The notes: generated from the sequence alone by a model not told the origin. Shown: positions 11,461 through 24,925, counted from the stretch's first letter. The stretch is DNA of 64,000 bases from Xiphias gladius (GCF_016859285.1 NC_053403.1:25683448-25747447), one strand, 5' to 3'. Made by a program: numbers and translations.

Positions 11461-14400
11461 TCGGACACCTTGGCGGCTTTCATGGTCAGTAACCCGTGTT
11501 AAAGTGCTGCCTGTTAAGCTAGCCAGCTAGCCAGCTAGCTAGCCAGAACTAGATGCCAATGCTCCGTGGCTCATACACACGGCGCAAGGGTGTAACGTAA
11601 TTCACGAACTCCCTCCATGCCAGAAAATAACCTGTAGTCGTGTGTTTAAACGATTGGCAGTCAGGAGGGTCATTTCTGGAACTTGCTGGTGGGTAAAACA
11701 CTGAGCTGTACCCCCCCGGGTGACTGTGAGCTCCCTGTCTTTTTTAACATCCTCAGGTGAAAGCGGTTGTGCTGGACCCAAGAAATGGGTTTAATATCGA
11801 TCGGACACTGACCAAACAAGATGTCCAGAAACTGGAGGAGGTACGTTTCTGTAACTGTATTGGACCCCCCCCCCTTCAGTTTAGCCCTTCCTGCATCACC
11901 ACTTTGGAAATGAACCCTTCTTGAACCGTTCATGTTCGTCAGTCTGCTGAAATGCATTTTGATGTTGTTAGACTGAGCTAGAATACTAGAAAGATGATAT
12001 CTAGGACAAATGGGATATGATGGTGAAGCCATTACATACATGTACTTTGTAGTCAGTTATTTATTTTTATTTATTTATTTGTATTTTTGGCTGCAGGTCA
12101 CATATTAAGGAATTGCTGTGTTTCTTTCCCCGACGACAGGGCCATAGCCAGGGTTTTTAAAATACTGATGTCATTAGGCCAAGCCCCCACCTAAATATTT
12201 TGACCAGAAGCCACACATAAAATGTATTTAATTTTTTAAGTGTTAAATCGTTTTAAAATTAAAGGTCTTGCTGTTCTGCTCATTAAGTCAACTGCTGATT
12301 AATAATGACTGTAAATTTTATTTTGAAACATGATCATCTTAAAGCATTTAGATTCTCCACACTGTATAAAACTCTGGTGAGAAATGCCGAATTTTTTATT
12401 TCTTTACGTTTGGTGTGAAAGTGGTCAGATGTACTCAGATTTAGTCTATAAAAGAACCATTTACAGAGGCAGCGTGGTGGCGCGGTGGTTAGCACTGTCA
12501 TCTCACAGGAGAAAGTGCTGGGGCCTTTCTGTGTGGAGTTTGCGTGTTTATCTGTAGCTGTCAGCCCCGTGATAGACGAACAACCCGTCCAGGGTGTATC
12601 CCACCATTTATAAAGCTTTTAATAGAAGAATTTAAACTCCACTGCGTTGATAAAACTCCCAGTTATCCAAAAAAAAGTACAGAGGACATGACCTCAGTGT
12701 GGTCAGTGGAAGCTACAGGCCTGTTTCTAATCTCCATCTGCATATTTCCTACAGCTGTGTCTGGATAAACTCACGGAAAAGTGCAGCCCATCCCTTGACA
12801 CGATCAAAATGCAAGTGTATTTTGACATGAATTATACCTCCCGACGTAAGTAATAACAACTACATCCAAGATGTCTTTTGCTGCTACAGTGACAATTTCA
12901 GATTTCTTTTGAGCCTGGTAAACCAAATGAGTGAATTTGTAATCACGCTGATTAAAGCAAAAAAAACATTTTTATATTACGAATGTATAGTTTTTGCGTC
13001 TCTGAGGGCCTGACTCGTGTCTGAGTCTAACGATTACTAACAGTTGTTTCATTATCAATTGATCTGTTTTTTTTTTTTTTTTTTAATATTGATTGACTGT
13101 TTAGTCTTTAAGATGCTAGAGAATAGTGTCCATCACAAGATCCCAGAACCCAAGGTACGATGTCTTTAGATGTCTTGTTCTGTCCAACCAACAGTCCTAA
13201 ACCCAAAGACATTCATTGATATAAAATACAAAGGCAGGAAATCCTCACATTTGAGAAGAAAGGCAGAGACTGATTACTGATTTACTTGATGATTGACTTG
13301 AACGATAAATCGGTTGTTTTCGATTAATTTTCTGTTAATTGACCAGTGGATTAATTGACTTGACTGATAGTTTTAGCTCTACTTTTGTCTGCTCTTAAAG
13401 TACATTCTGTACAGTCTTCAGGGTAGATCATTTGGCTTCTTGTCCGTTTCTGACCAAATAGCAGGCGCCAAAGCCTGCATGGAAAATCCTAATTTCATCT
13501 TCATTATTTAATTAACTAAGATATTCTTAGTATTGAACAGGCACTGCCAAATATGGGAATTGTATCCTGTAACATTAAACCCTTTAGTTAAATTTTGATC
13601 CCAACTTAAATGATTGAATCCCTAATCTATTTAACAACCTAAATCAATAAGCTTTCACAATGTACCGCAAGATTTTTACAACTAACAAACTGGGACACAT
13701 TACACGTTTTAGTCTTTTTAACTGGACTGGCTGTTCCATTTAGGATTGATCTGAAATTTCTATTGGTAATTTTACTGCATATTTACACAAATGAGTGATA
13801 AAGATGTTGTTACAATGTGAATATCACGACTAAGTAAGTCCTTTGTGTGTTTGTGCAGGTGAGTTTCTTGAGGAAATTCAGCGGGCGGTGGAGTCCAGGC
13901 TCAGCCCAGTGAGCAGGGAGATCACTGACAGCAGGGTGAAAACACGGGAGGAATTAGATGCCCTGTACCGTAAAATCATCACTTACATCCTGCTGCGCTC
14001 AGGCATGGGCTCACCTGCAGATGTCAACACTGTGCAGGAGGCTACAGGTTTCACACTAACTTGTTCTTTCACTGGAACTAGGGTCAGTAACATTACGGTG
14101 ACTGCATTATGTGGGAATGTAGGATAAAGGGCAGTGCCACCCATTTTAACAACACACAAAGGATGTTCCAGTTCCCCAGACAGCACGAGCCATGTCTGTG
14201 AATTGTGCCATTCTCTCCTAAAGTATATCAACCAGTGAACTACATGCTTTGAGTTGCCTCTGAGCTTAAAATCACAGCCTGCCTCATAGACAACAAATGG
14301 GTGCTCAATGTTAAAATGTTGAGTCCTTTCACTAAAGTTTACTTTTTAGCTTTTACTAACAGGTATGAACCCAACTTCAGACTTAAGTCAATGCAACTGA

Positions 14401-17400
14401 ACTGTCACATTCACTAGTGCCTGAAAATTTGCTAATAAGAAACATGTTCTCCCCCAATGCAACAAATATTGTGACATGCTTTTGACAAGCAAGGTAGACT
14501 ACTTGCCCCAAAGTATGTGGACAGACCTATCCTCATACTTTTGTTTGTGTCGGCAGTGTCTGTTTGTCTCTTTCCTGTTTCAAAATGATAATACCCCCGT
14601 GCACAAAGCCAGCTCCGTAAAGAAATGGTTCTCCCAGTTTTGTGCGAAAGAACTTGTGGTCTGCACAGATCCCTGACCTCTACCCCATCCAACACCTTTA
14701 CGATGAACTGGAACAGCGACTGAGAGCCAGAAGTGATCACCCAACATCAGTGCTGGTCATCACCAATGTGCTCGTGGCTGAATGGGAGCAAATCCCTGGA
14801 CATACTTTTGACCGTGCGGTATAAATTGTTATGTAGATGTTAATTATAATTTCAAGCTAACTGTATCCTGACTCTTGATTTCGCTTTCGCAGCTGCCCTG
14901 CAGAGCGTCTTCCCTCAGACTGAACTGGGAGCCTTCGTGGTGCTCTTAAAGAGGGACAAGGAGCAGCAACTCACTGAGCTCAGCATGATTGTCACAGGGA
15001 TCCGACTCTTCAACAAAGCCAGCAAGAAGGGAGAAGAAGAGACTGACCTCCGTGAACTAAGTACAGCGCACCAGCCTACCGACATAAAAAGCACTGTGTG
15101 CGCTGTTCTGAGAAGTGCTAAATGTATGCATGGTAGTATTTACTATTAGATGCGGTAAGACAATATAATATGCCTTTTTTTTGATAGATAAGACACACAG
15201 CAGAATATTCACAATGAGGTTACGACTAGTTTTTTCGCAAAAACATCACCTTCTGATTACACCACAAGGTGGGGCTGGTTCAGGGAAGATCGTCTTATAC
15301 CCTGCTAACTGAGCAGCTTTAAAGTCATCAGCCTGGTTTGCAGCATTCCAGGTAACGGGTGGTTAAGCTCCCGTTGTGGAGAAGAGCTGTTAGTATCTCT
15401 GCAAAATTAGAATCCAGTCCAGTTCTTTCAAACAGGTGTGTAAAGTAACGCGCATGGTCTGTCTTCAACCGTATCATCAGCGTAGGTCAACTTCATCAGT
15501 ACTGCATTTAATAATTATAATACTTCCTTTTACACTCCCTCTGCAGTGCCTGCGGTTCTTAATGAAGCTCTCCCAGTCATCAGTAAAAGCATAGAAAAGG
15601 AGCTGAGTGTGTCTCAGAGTCTGGCCTGGAAATACACAGCTGTGCTGGAGAAGCTAACAGAGTCTGACCATCAGCCTGGAGAATGTGACGTGCCCACCCT
15701 CTTGCTCAGACAGGCTGTCTACAATGTCAGACAGCATGAAGCGTTCCTCAAAATGTTACTGGTGAGGTAAAAGTAGCTGGTAGCTGGTAATTATAGTTTG
15801 TGTAATTGTGGTATTTTCATGTAGCTTACGTCAATCTTCAATGTAATCAACACACATTTATTTTTCGCAGCCTATTAAGTAACAGAGAAGAGATGAAGTC
15901 ATGTATTACGTCCCCTGAGGTATATGTTAAAAAGTAAATGTGTGTTTTCCCTTTACCGCCAGGCTGATGCACGTTTATGTGTCAAGCATATTGAATTCCT
16001 GCAGACAGAGCTCTCATCACAGATCAAGCTGCTGAAAGAAACTGTGCAGTCAAAGACAGCTGTACCCACTGCAAAGGTTTTTGTAAGTGTCTTGGTCACT
16101 GCTATTATGTTGCTACTGTTGTTATGACCTGTCATACCGACTCTTAAAAGGAATAGTTCAACATTTTGGGAAATGCACATACAGTAATCGCTTTCATTTT
16201 GAGAGTGAGTTGAAACGACTGATGTCAGTCTTCTGACTTTGTGTTTAGTACAGAGCTGGAGTCAGCATGTGGTTAGCCTGATTCCCAGTAGTGGTACCTC
16301 TTGCTCGGTCATACGCTCCAGTTTAATTGAGAACTACGCAACATTTATTTATTTTTTTTGTTTGTTCTATTTTTTAGTCTTTTTCTTTGTGTATTTTTCA
16401 ACAGTTGCGAAGCAACTGTACTGCGTTTTGGTTAAATGTGCCACATACTTTAAATTAAAAAAAAAATTATAATAATTGTCGTCATATTTGTATTTCCTAT
16501 ATCGTCTTTCAGCCTCTGTTCAAGGCCCTATCAAAGCTGTCGTCTGGACTTCAGGATGAGGCCGAGCTTCTGAAAATCCTCAGTCACATCGTGCACGATC
16601 TGCGGCCCTTCCTCGCCTCTCAGGCCAAGATTTTTTCTGAAGCTTCTTTGGATGGCCTGCTGGAGAAGTCAGAGGTGAAGACAGATGAACAGAGGAAGAC
16701 TGAGTCTTCAGGTATGGCCGACGTCACCAACAGATACACTATGTCTACCTCTAAAGTGATGAATTCCGTGTTTCACAAGTCTAACAAAACTGGACTCCAG
16801 AGAGCAAAATGGCTGTGATCCAAGCTAATCCAAGTGCTCAGCTCTAATGCAGTTGTTTTTCTTTATTATGCCCATCAGATGAGCGTATTGTTCCAGCTGA
16901 GATGAAGACACAGGAATGGCTCCTACCAGAAACAACAGCCAGTTTTAATGAGCTGTCGCTACAGTATGATGGAATCTGTGGCTACACACTTGTCAACAGA
17001 GACGGGCTTCTACTTCCAGGTACTGTTCTCATATCACACCATTAGGATATCAGGAAGGGTATTTGGATGGTCCTTCTTAGTCAGATTCAGGCATCGGGGT
17101 CAAAGCCTCAGCATGCTTCAAACAGACCGGGTTTCATGGACTGTGATCTGACGAGGTGTAAATGCAAAAGTGTTCATACGTGTTCTTGTTGGCCACTTGA
17201 AGGTGGGGCATTGTTGTCATAACATCTCCAGACTGCATCTTGGTCTACCCTGGTGTCGTCTCACGCTTCATGCTTTCTGGGAATATCCAACTGGGGAAAA
17301 GGCAGGCGTCCAGGAGGCACACTAATCAGATGCCTGAACCACCGCAACTGACTCGTTTCAGTGTAAAGCAGCAGAAAAGAATGAAGAAAACTAATTTTGG

Positions 17401-19725
17401 CCAGTTGCATCCATGTTCTCCTTCTTTCAATCATTAGCGGGTGCTCAAGGGTGTGGGTTGGAACCTAGATTGAGTGATAAATTGAACTTGGCCTTGAAAC
17501 TGAGCTCCCTGTTCACCCCTACGGTCCAGTAAAAGCCTTTATTTGCCGAGCCTTGACCTCTGTCAGTGTCCCGGTTCATGTTACCCTCACAAGACTACAA
17601 GATACTTGAACTCCTTAGCGTGGGGCAGTGACTCACTCCCAACCTGAAAGGGGCAATCCACCATTTTCAGGCAGGGTATGATACCTGCAAACTGCCTACA
17701 ACAGATCCAACCCTGAGGGCACGAAACTGGACACTCTCTGTCCTATCGACTGCACATTGAGACTCTGTCCACTAATATCATAAACAGAAGAGGAACCTCA
17801 CAAGACACCCAAAGGGAAACAAAGGACATACAGATTGGATGGGCGAACTGTGGTGACTCCTTCCATCCAGTGCTCTGGCAAAAGCTTTCCCAAGGCGACT
17901 GACCGGCCACTTTTAAAGAAATAGGAACCGCCACCCTGGCCTGCCACACCCTGATCTCTCTCCAAGAATTCTCTGTCTTTCTAGTCTTTGTGTGTCTTTC
18001 TAGTCTCAACACAGTGACTTGTACTAATGAGCATAATACTGTACACTTTTAGGTAGTCTCTCTTGGCAGGAACTCATGGTGTTGGTACTTGGCACTTGGT
18101 ACACATGAAAACTGAAGTTTTGACTGTAGCGGTGGAGAGAAGAGTTTAAACCCTAAGAATTGACAAATGTGTATGAGGGACAGTTTTGTCAGTTCTTATC
18201 CATGCATATGTAATATGAAATGTTGTCATCATTTATTTCCTCTGATTGTGATTTTTCTCAATCTGTGAATTCTGTTTAAAGGGATACAATATGAACAGCA
18301 TCCTTAATCTAGTCTCTTAAGTTTTCGAATGTTTGAGACTTCTTTTGCAGGTAATCCACACATCGGAGTCCTGAAACACAAAGAGAAGCTCTATGTCTTT
18401 AGCTCCAAAGAGGCTGCCTTGAAATTTGCCTCCTCTCCAGACAACTTCATTGCAGAGGTTGCCGAAAAAGCCAAGCTATCCCCTGAACTCATTCAGCTCC
18501 TCAAACTCCACCAACAGTTCTCCTGCGTCAGTCCATACTCTGAGGTGAGCAGTCTTCACTAGGTAACTGCGTAATTAAACAAACCTGCAGAATACATGTA
18601 CATTTCCTTAAAGCCACTATTCGTAGGATTTCAGTTTGCCACTTTGGCATGATCTGTTGGTAGTATTAAAATGACACTATGACGGTGGTCTTTGACTTGT
18701 GGTTCTGCAGATGCAGCCAGGAGAGAGTTTATTGGTAAAGCCCATCACTAAGTGTGACAGCAGCACACAGACTGACATCCACCCGGTGGAGACCAACATT
18801 GTCAAGTCATATGAGTGGAATGAGTGGGAGCTGCGACGAAAAGCTATCAAACTGGTGAGCCTGATGAATTCACAAGATGCTTTTTTTGTCAGCTCTTTTC
18901 TGGCATAAAAAACCTCCCAGAATAATGAGGCAGGAGTACAGACCGTGAAAAAGACAGCCCTCTCATTCATTTGAATGGAACCAGTCCATCAGTGCAGCAG
19001 GTGCCAATGTAGAGGACTCTGGCAAAACAGCGCAGGGTTGATAAACATTTGCTGCAACGCTAAGCAACACAGTGTCATCTGGACCTGTGTTGGCCTATCA
19101 CATGCACTTTCCTGGTGGATTTCTACTGTACGCCTTGTGATCATCGTGAAGAAAGATGAAATAGTTGTCATCGTGAGAACTTTCCAGACTTGTAAAATCC
19201 TGTCTGTGAGTGGACAAAGCATTGTGCAGTGTTTTGGTGTCTGATAAGCCTTTAAATGCATTCATTCACTCCAACCGGACTTCCCTGGTCATATTTCAGG
19301 TCTCACTGGTCCCTTCAACAACACACCCCCACCAACTTAGCCAACCTCACTGTTTTAACGCAGGACTGTTTTCGGTCTGAATCCCAGATGTTATTCATTG
19401 ATACTATGTCAAGTAAAAAAAACGTAAACGTCTGTTTTGGCTCTGACACAAAGAACCCTGTTAATTTAATGACATATATATGTTTTGTACTTTATAATTC
19501 TAGGCTGATCTTCTGACCAAAATGACCCACTCAGCTCAGACTGATCTGAGCCACATGAGACGGGAAAACATCACTCAGACCTGGCTGCCCAAGGACGCTG
19601 CCTGTCAAAGCAAGAGAGATGGTGAGAGCAACGTGCCCAAACCTCAGATCTACCTGGCAGGTCTGAGGGGACAAAGAGACGGACGCATGGCCAAAACTAA
19701 CCTGACCAGATCTGTGGATGAATAA
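11377..19725 (+). CDS. cfap206: cilia- and flagella-associated protein 206
   Basis: Twelve coding exons: 11377-11484, 11757-11840, 12755-12845, 13859-14047, 14893-15060, 15547-15761, 15963-16082, 16513-16711, 16879-17019, 18351-18544, 18711-18854, 19504-19725. They sum to 1875 nt, or 624 residues plus stop, close to the 622 I recall for human CFAP206 (C6orf165). All joins are GT-AG and in phase. Diagnostic stretches are MSRAHAESVIKTIIREI at the start, VVLDPRNGFNIDRTL, MQVYFDMNYTS, ALQSVFPQTELGAFV, IVTGIRLFNKASKKG and YEWNEWELRRKAIKLA. The protein is axonemal; in ciliates FAP206 docks radial spoke RS2 and the dynein regulatory region to the microtubule doublet, and in vertebrates it serves sperm and multiciliated-cell motility. 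There is no signal peptide or membrane segment. The start is fixed by a good ATG context (AGCAATGT) and agreement with the family N-terminus. A near-perfect X-box lies just upstream. Confidence 0.95.
12465..12605 (+). mobile_element. dispersed teleost repeat (GTGGCGCGGTGGTTAGCAC type) in cfap206 intron 2
   Basis: GGCAGCGTGGTGGCGCGGTG, GGGGCCTTTCTGTGTGGAG and the later CCGTCCAGGGTGTATCCC match a short interspersed repeat seen widely in fish genomes. This copy is degraded and missing its middle. Confidence 0.6.
12846..13858 (+). other. cfap206 intron 3
   Basis: AT-rich intron with a poly-T run near 13068-13084. No exon or recognisable element. Confidence 0.6.
14480..14835 (+). pseudogene. decayed Tc1/mariner transposase fragment in cfap206 intron 4
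   Basis: In two shifted frames the DNA reads like the C-terminal half of a fish Tc1-type transposase: NDNTPVHKASSVKKWFSQF, then DLYPIQHLYDELEQRLRAR (the [18 protein letters not shown] motif carrying the last catalytic acid region) and VLVAEWEQIP. A frameshift between the two halves disables it. I see no intact terminal repeats. Confidence 0.65.
16145..16300 (+). repeat. short interspersed teleost repeat (AGGAATAGTTCAACATTTTG type)
   Basis: The phrases GGAATAGTTCAACATTTTGG and GGAAATGCACATA, plus CAGAGCTGGAGTCAGCATGT, match a dispersed repeat common in percomorph fish. A shorter related copy is at about 47577-47660. Degraded, in cfap206 intron 7. Confidence 0.5.
17225..18035 (-). pseudogene. 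decayed RTE/Rex-like LINE reverse-transcriptase remnant (antisense) in cfap206 intron 9
   Basis: On the minus strand the sequence decodes in pieces to LINE reverse transcriptase, for example LLFMILVDRVSMCS near 17750-17800, the counterpart of the FLFMILVDRISRRSQ block of fish elements. On the plus strand the antisense nucleotide phrases (GGGCAATCCACCATTTTCAG, GCGTCCAGGAGGCACACTAA) are typical of this family. Several stops and deletions are present; it is not functional. Confidence 0.6.
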
Positions 19726-19761
19726 TCAAGGTGTACAAAAGAACAGCTTGTTGTTGAGTAA

Positions 19762-19767
19762 AATAAA
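19762..19767 (+). terminator. cfap206 poly(A) signal
   Basis: Canonical AATAAA 37 bp after the cfap206 stop codon, giving a very short 3' UTR. Confidence 0.75.
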
Positions 19768-19784
19768 AGCTTATGTAAGGCATG

Positions 19785-22490
19785 TCATCGTTTTTATTCG
19801 TTTTCCTCTCGTGTTACTTGATGAGGACTGGAGGAGTCTGCACAAATCTTTATAAAGACAAAAGCAGAGCCAGATAATGTAGTCGTTTAAAGCATTCCTC
19901 ACTTGCATTTCTTTAATTGTATTGTATACAGTACATATAGAGATGATAAGATTTTCACTTTTTCTAATCGAACTCTACAGGAACCCTACAGCTTTTATAA
20001 CGTTTTTCCGGGAAGACTTTCAGACCCAGGACGTTTTGGGGAGAAACTCTGAATGTTTTTTACAATTTACAAGCAAACTCCACAGGGAACCTGTCAGCTC
20101 AATATAATGTCTTCACTACTGTCTATGACTTATTGTCCAAATACACGTTTGTATTCAAATGAGCAGTCCCCCTGATGTCAGTGATAACGACCGGTGTTGA
20201 CGAGGCTTGGCGCCGGTAGGGGAAACTCTAACTCTGATATGGCTCAGTATTCAGATAACTTTCACAGCCCTCACTACTAGGAACAGCTAGATAGGAAAGC
20301 TTGGCTTGGACTTTGACTAAGGGAGTGCAGGATGTGAAAGCGACAGCATGTGTGTGAGATGTGGTGGAGTGAGGATGTCCCAAGAAACTACTATTGTGAT
20401 ATTTATTGTTGCGTTGCTTGCCTCAAGCCAATCTGTGCTGACAGGGTACAGGACAGCACAGTGTGGTGAAAGGTGATGTTTTGTTTGATGAAGTGTTGCA
20501 GGCGTGCTGGTTAAGACAAACCACAGTGAGAGCCTATCGCTTATTGTCTGTCTTTTAATCCTTTCCTCGCTGCAATGTTCTACGCTGACCGCATAGCTCC
20601 AAGTATGTCCACATCTTGTACAGACTCATTTCTATCAACCAGTGCCACCGCTGACGAAGATCACACTAACACATGTTGAGCCAATCGATTTATTGCAGGA
20701 CATGGCTTTGGTTGTGCTTTGGCCGTGGTCAGCCCTGCTACCAAGTAGGATCAGAGCGGCAGTCAGCGTGCTTATCCACTACCGTGAGGCGGCAGTGGAA
20801 ACGCAGTTTGGAGTATCAAGGTTATAGAGGTCATGGTTCAGTTACGACCTGTTGAAAATCACTGTTACTGACCTGTTCAAACAACTAAACCGTCTGTTTT
20901 CTCTGCTGTGGTGAACTCGTGGATCTGAGGTTATCGAGGTAACTTCACTCTAACCCTGGGTTTTCAGGGTTGTGACGGTGGTTCACTCCTTACCGGGGTA
21001 CATCACCATGGTAACTCGTGCCGCACACCTGACCTGCTCCGGAACAGGTTATGTAGTTTATGTAAGCCTCCGTCTACTGACCGATCAGGTCTCCTAGAGA
21101 AGATCCCGCGGAGGGTCTCTTAGGAGGGCTAGAGTGTTCAGAGACCGGCAAACCCCTTTGACTTTCCTTGATGATTTTTATGAGGGACCCTCGTTACTGC
21201 AGAGGTCCGGCTCCTCAGCGGGAGTCCACTCCTGTCTTCTTCGATCTCGTCCGAGAACGGAGCCCGACTGAAGCACTGAGGCCTTGTACGTGTTGTAAAG
21301 TCAGTCCACTTACTGCTTTGAACTATGGTTTTATACTTATTTTTATTTGCTCCCGAGACGCAGCTGAAAGAACGAGGCTCAAACCGTCACACACACCATC
21401 TGAAGACATCTAAGCAGCACATTGATTTAACGGAATACACACATGTAATTGTGGTCCTAATGATGGGCAGTGATTTTATGAGCCTGTTAACCTACACATT
21501 CACACAGATTTTGGATTTTTTTTTTTTCCAGCTGTTCTTCCTGCATTTGGCAGCTGCAGCTGTTGCTTTCGGCCCGGATCGTGTGTTTAACTTCTTCTTT
21601 TTTGTCTAATATTCTAGTTCGCTCTTCATTTGTAAAATATTTTTCTCTGCTGGCAGTAGACGTGTCCACGTCTGTGATTGTTCACATGCTGCAAACATGG
21701 CCCCTCTGATGTGAACGCGCTCAGGAAAACCTGGGTTGACTCCTCGAGTTGATAACCACCTTTATGTGACCACTTAGCATGGTTACGGTTGTCAGGCTCA
21801 GTGAAGCCAGATAACGAAAAGATATCCTGGGTATGTTGAACTGGCTTTGTAGTACAGGCCAAAGATCAGTTAAGCTTTTTGTTTCTTTTTTCAGAAAGTC
21901 TCAAGATGTTTTTACATCATCAGGATTCTTTTCTCAGACTTCACTAGGTTTTTATCCAGAGCCACATTAAAGACATTATACAGCAGTTTTCACAGACTTG
22001 GCACTGCTCCCCATGACAAGTAAGCTGCAGGTCATCATGTATGGAGTGCCCCTTCGATATGCGCCTGTTAGACATAGACATTGTTTGTATTCATTATTTT
22101 GAAACTAGACTCTTACAAATTTAGGCCTTGTGCTGGCGGCACAGTTTACTGTAAATTGATAGTGAGTCTTCAGGACGCTGGCTTTAAAGGGTGACCTACA
22201 GTTACACTGTGAGTACCACAGCTAATGATTATAGAACATTATTAGTTCCTCGTTTGAAAGTGATGTTTCCTAACATTAGCAGGAATATCGGGACTGAATT
22301 TAATAGATATTCTTTTCCCAATAAAAGGTAAAGAAATTCATATTAAAACTTTACACAGACACTGTTCTTGCAATGAATTCATTCACAATTTTAGACTCAA
22401 TGTTTCCCGTTATGTTCGTCCTCCAAAAAGGAGGCTGAGCGTGTGTCTGTACTCATTCAAGTAAAATTTGGACTCAAATTTCCTTAATAA
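19785..22490. other. gene-free intergenic region between cfap206 and gopc, left part
   Basis: No coding exon seen on either strand. It holds the DNA-transposon-like sequence at 20925-21150 and otherwise unassigned DNA with short poly-T tracts. Confidence 0.55.
20925..21150 (+). mobile_element. decayed fish DNA transposon fragment (Harbinger/ISL2EU-like)
   Basis: CTAACCCTGGGTTTTCAGGG, ACCATGGTAACTCGTGCCGC and CCTGCTCCGGAACAGGTTAT form a combination I associate with a teleost PIF/Harbinger-type element. The segment 20640-20830 upstream may belong to the same insertion. No transposase frame survives. Confidence 0.4.
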
Positions 22491-22499
22491 ACTGAGAGA

Positions 22500-23430
22500 C
22501 TCATAAGGTCTTGGTCCCTGTTACAGAAAGAATTGTCGAGACCTTAGAAAGGAGGGTCAGCCACCAACTCAGGAGATGGCTGGGGCCGCCAAACAGCCTG
22601 AGCAGCGTTGCACTTTATGGACACCACAACAAACTGAAACTGCCCTTCAAATGCTTTGAGGAGGAATTCACGGTGGATAGAGCCAGAGAAGTGGTACAGG
22701 TAGCTAAAACAGTGATCTAAGTGACAGGAAGTGGAAGGCAGAGGTAGCTGTTCAGGAAACAGAGACAAGGGTGTGTCAATATAGGCTGGTGGGAGTAGTC
22801 ACACAAGGCTGAGCTGGGCTAGGATCCTCTCCAACTCCCCAAACAAACACCATCAGAGGGAGGAAAAGAAAGTGCCACCTAGTTCAGGAAGAGGTGAGAG
22901 CAGCAGTGGAGGAGATGGGAACCTGCAAGACGTTGGGAAGGAAGCAACAGGGAGCTTGGACAAGATGGGAGAATGCAGTTGATATGAAAGTGACCTGGAC
23001 TGAGCTTTGGAAAGCTGAGCCACACTGTGTCCAATTTTTCATCCAGGCAGTGTGTGATCTGCTTCCAAGCCCATGTAATCTGGACACATGGGCCAAAGCA
23101 GAGTCCATTGTGCCCATGGTGGTTCAAGCGAGGAACCCTGAAGCACATCCTCAACTGCTGCACAAAGGTACTTGGAGAGGGACGGTACCCAAGGAGGCGT
23201 AATTAGTTCCTGTGGACCACTGCTGAAGCCATCAGCGCAGGAGTTGAGTGGAAGAAGTGGCCCCAACCCCCAAAGTAGGCCATTGCCTTTGTCAGAGCTG
23301 GGGAGCAGCCACAACCTGCCAAAAGAACACCTGCAGGCATCCTGAATTCAGCATGGGACTGGCAGCTGTTGGTGGATGATAGCATTTCAAAGACAAGTCA
23401 TCCTGAAACTAGTGAAGTTGAGTTTGATGA
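22500..23430 (+). pseudogene. decayed R2-like non-LTR retrotransposon, 3' part of the ORF
   Basis: Broken frames decode in order to RRWLGPPNSLSSVALYGHHN, KLPFKCFEEEFTVDRAREV, WTRWENAVDMKVTWTELWKA, KRGTLKHILNCCTKVLGEG and DWQLLVDDS. These match the C-terminal half of pol proteins annotated as R2-type in fish, including the CCHC-like cysteine segment near 23115-23160. Multiple stops and shifts separate them. Confidence 0.65.
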
Positions 23431-23594
23431 GTTGTTATTATTCCAAAACCACTGATGTTTCAACGGTCACAAGTTTGGGCATGGTGCTTCAAGGTGCAGA
23501 GACCTACACAGATGTGCATGTTGAGGAGGGAACCATGGGAAGGTGTTGAAGAATCCTTGAGGCAGCATCAGAGTCAATTCCAAAGAGCAAAAAG

Positions 23595-23800
23595 GGCGAA
23601 GCCGTAAGCAGTGGACAGACACAGAAGTAGGGCTGTAAACGACAAGAAGAGAGCCTTTAGAGTACTAAAAATAACACATAATTGTGATCATTTAGTTACA
23701 TACAAGAGAGCCCAGGCTGAGGTGAAAAGAATAATAAGACCAGCAAAGAGAGCAAGTTGGCAAAGTTTTGGGCTGGACCGCAACAGAGAGGCCAGGCCTA
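23595..23800 (+). pseudogene. LINE fragment of a second type
   Basis: The open stretch reads NDKKRAFRVLKITHNCDHL then YKRAQAEVKRIIRPAKRASW, the linker upstream of reverse transcriptase in fish LINE elements (KAQAVVRRTIRTAKRASWR type). Both ends are truncated. Confidence 0.5.
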
Positions 23801-23949
23801 TAAACATGAATGTCTGTTGCTGACTGACTGAATGAATGATGAAGTTACCGCACCTGACGGCTGTTTGATTTGATCCTTTTTGGGAATATAGAAAGACAGT
23901 ATAGTGGATCAAGTGTTTTGGTCATCTATCCCTTTCTGGCTGATGCCAG

Positions 23950-24420
23950 AACCAGATGTCGATCGAACCCTTTTGTTCCAACTTCAGTCTGACCTTATTA
24001 ATGAGATCTGAACTGTTTTTTGTCTAGAGTTGGAACGCTGGGCTGAGAAATCACGCTTTCCTGAGTCCCTGGGCATGTTGGAGTTAAGGGCAATGGAATT
24101 ATGGATTGTATTGCAAAGTCAACTTTAAAGCAAGTACAAACAGATGTTAATGTATCCTTGTGGCAAGACCAATGGAAAAAGAGGCAAAAAGGAGTCATTA
24201 CTATGCACTATGTTCTTCAACCTGTGGTTAAAAAGTCCTTAGTTATTCTGGAAGCTGAAGGGATGTAGTGAAGTTAACTAGGCATCGTGGGTTAAATATA
24301 TCTTTGCACGCTGTTGGAAAACATCCAACTGTTATGTGAATGTGGTAGCCCTGAGACAGCCCAGCATATTTGTCTAAACTGTAGACAATATAACAATGAA
24401 AGGAACACATTGTATTAAAG
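23950..24420 (+). pseudogene. LINE fragment with RNase H-like C-terminus
   Basis: Broken frames give VPGHVGVKGNGIMDCIAK (24064-24118), the last conserved block of an RNase H domain, and CECGSPETAQHICLNC (about 24339-24386), the cysteine block that follows it in I/R1-type LINEs. The reading frame is interrupted between them. Confidence 0.55.
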
Positions 24421-24925
24421 ATGATTAGTTTTATGGATTTTTCGTTTTTCAGGTAAAACTTTGCTTGGCCATTATGAGAACCAGCTGACTGCAAAGGCAG
24501 TTATTCAGTTAATATTCAAGTGCAGTATATGAACTGTGATCGATGCAGGGTCACCTTTCGTCCTGCAGAGGGCAGCAACGCGGCCAGTAGCGTCAAAACT
24601 GCCAAACAGCATCAGAGGCGAAGAGGAGGCTCTGCTATCCACTGCTTTTCCCTGCCGCAGTGACATCCGCCTCACACAAGCAATCGGGAGTCTGACGCGG
24701 GACTTCCTGGTCAGACAGTGTTATTCACAGGAATCAGAAAACGCTATTTGTCAGACCTCTCTCCGCCGACCCGACACGCAGGCCGGTCATTGGGTTTCAG
24801 CGTTATTTCGACAGTTGTTTCATTTAGTATTAACGGTCAAAAGAGGGCGGACTGATTAACATCATACACCATCAAAGTTAGCCGGTAAGCTAACAGTAAC
24901 GTCAGGGCTCTGCTGTGCTTTAGCC

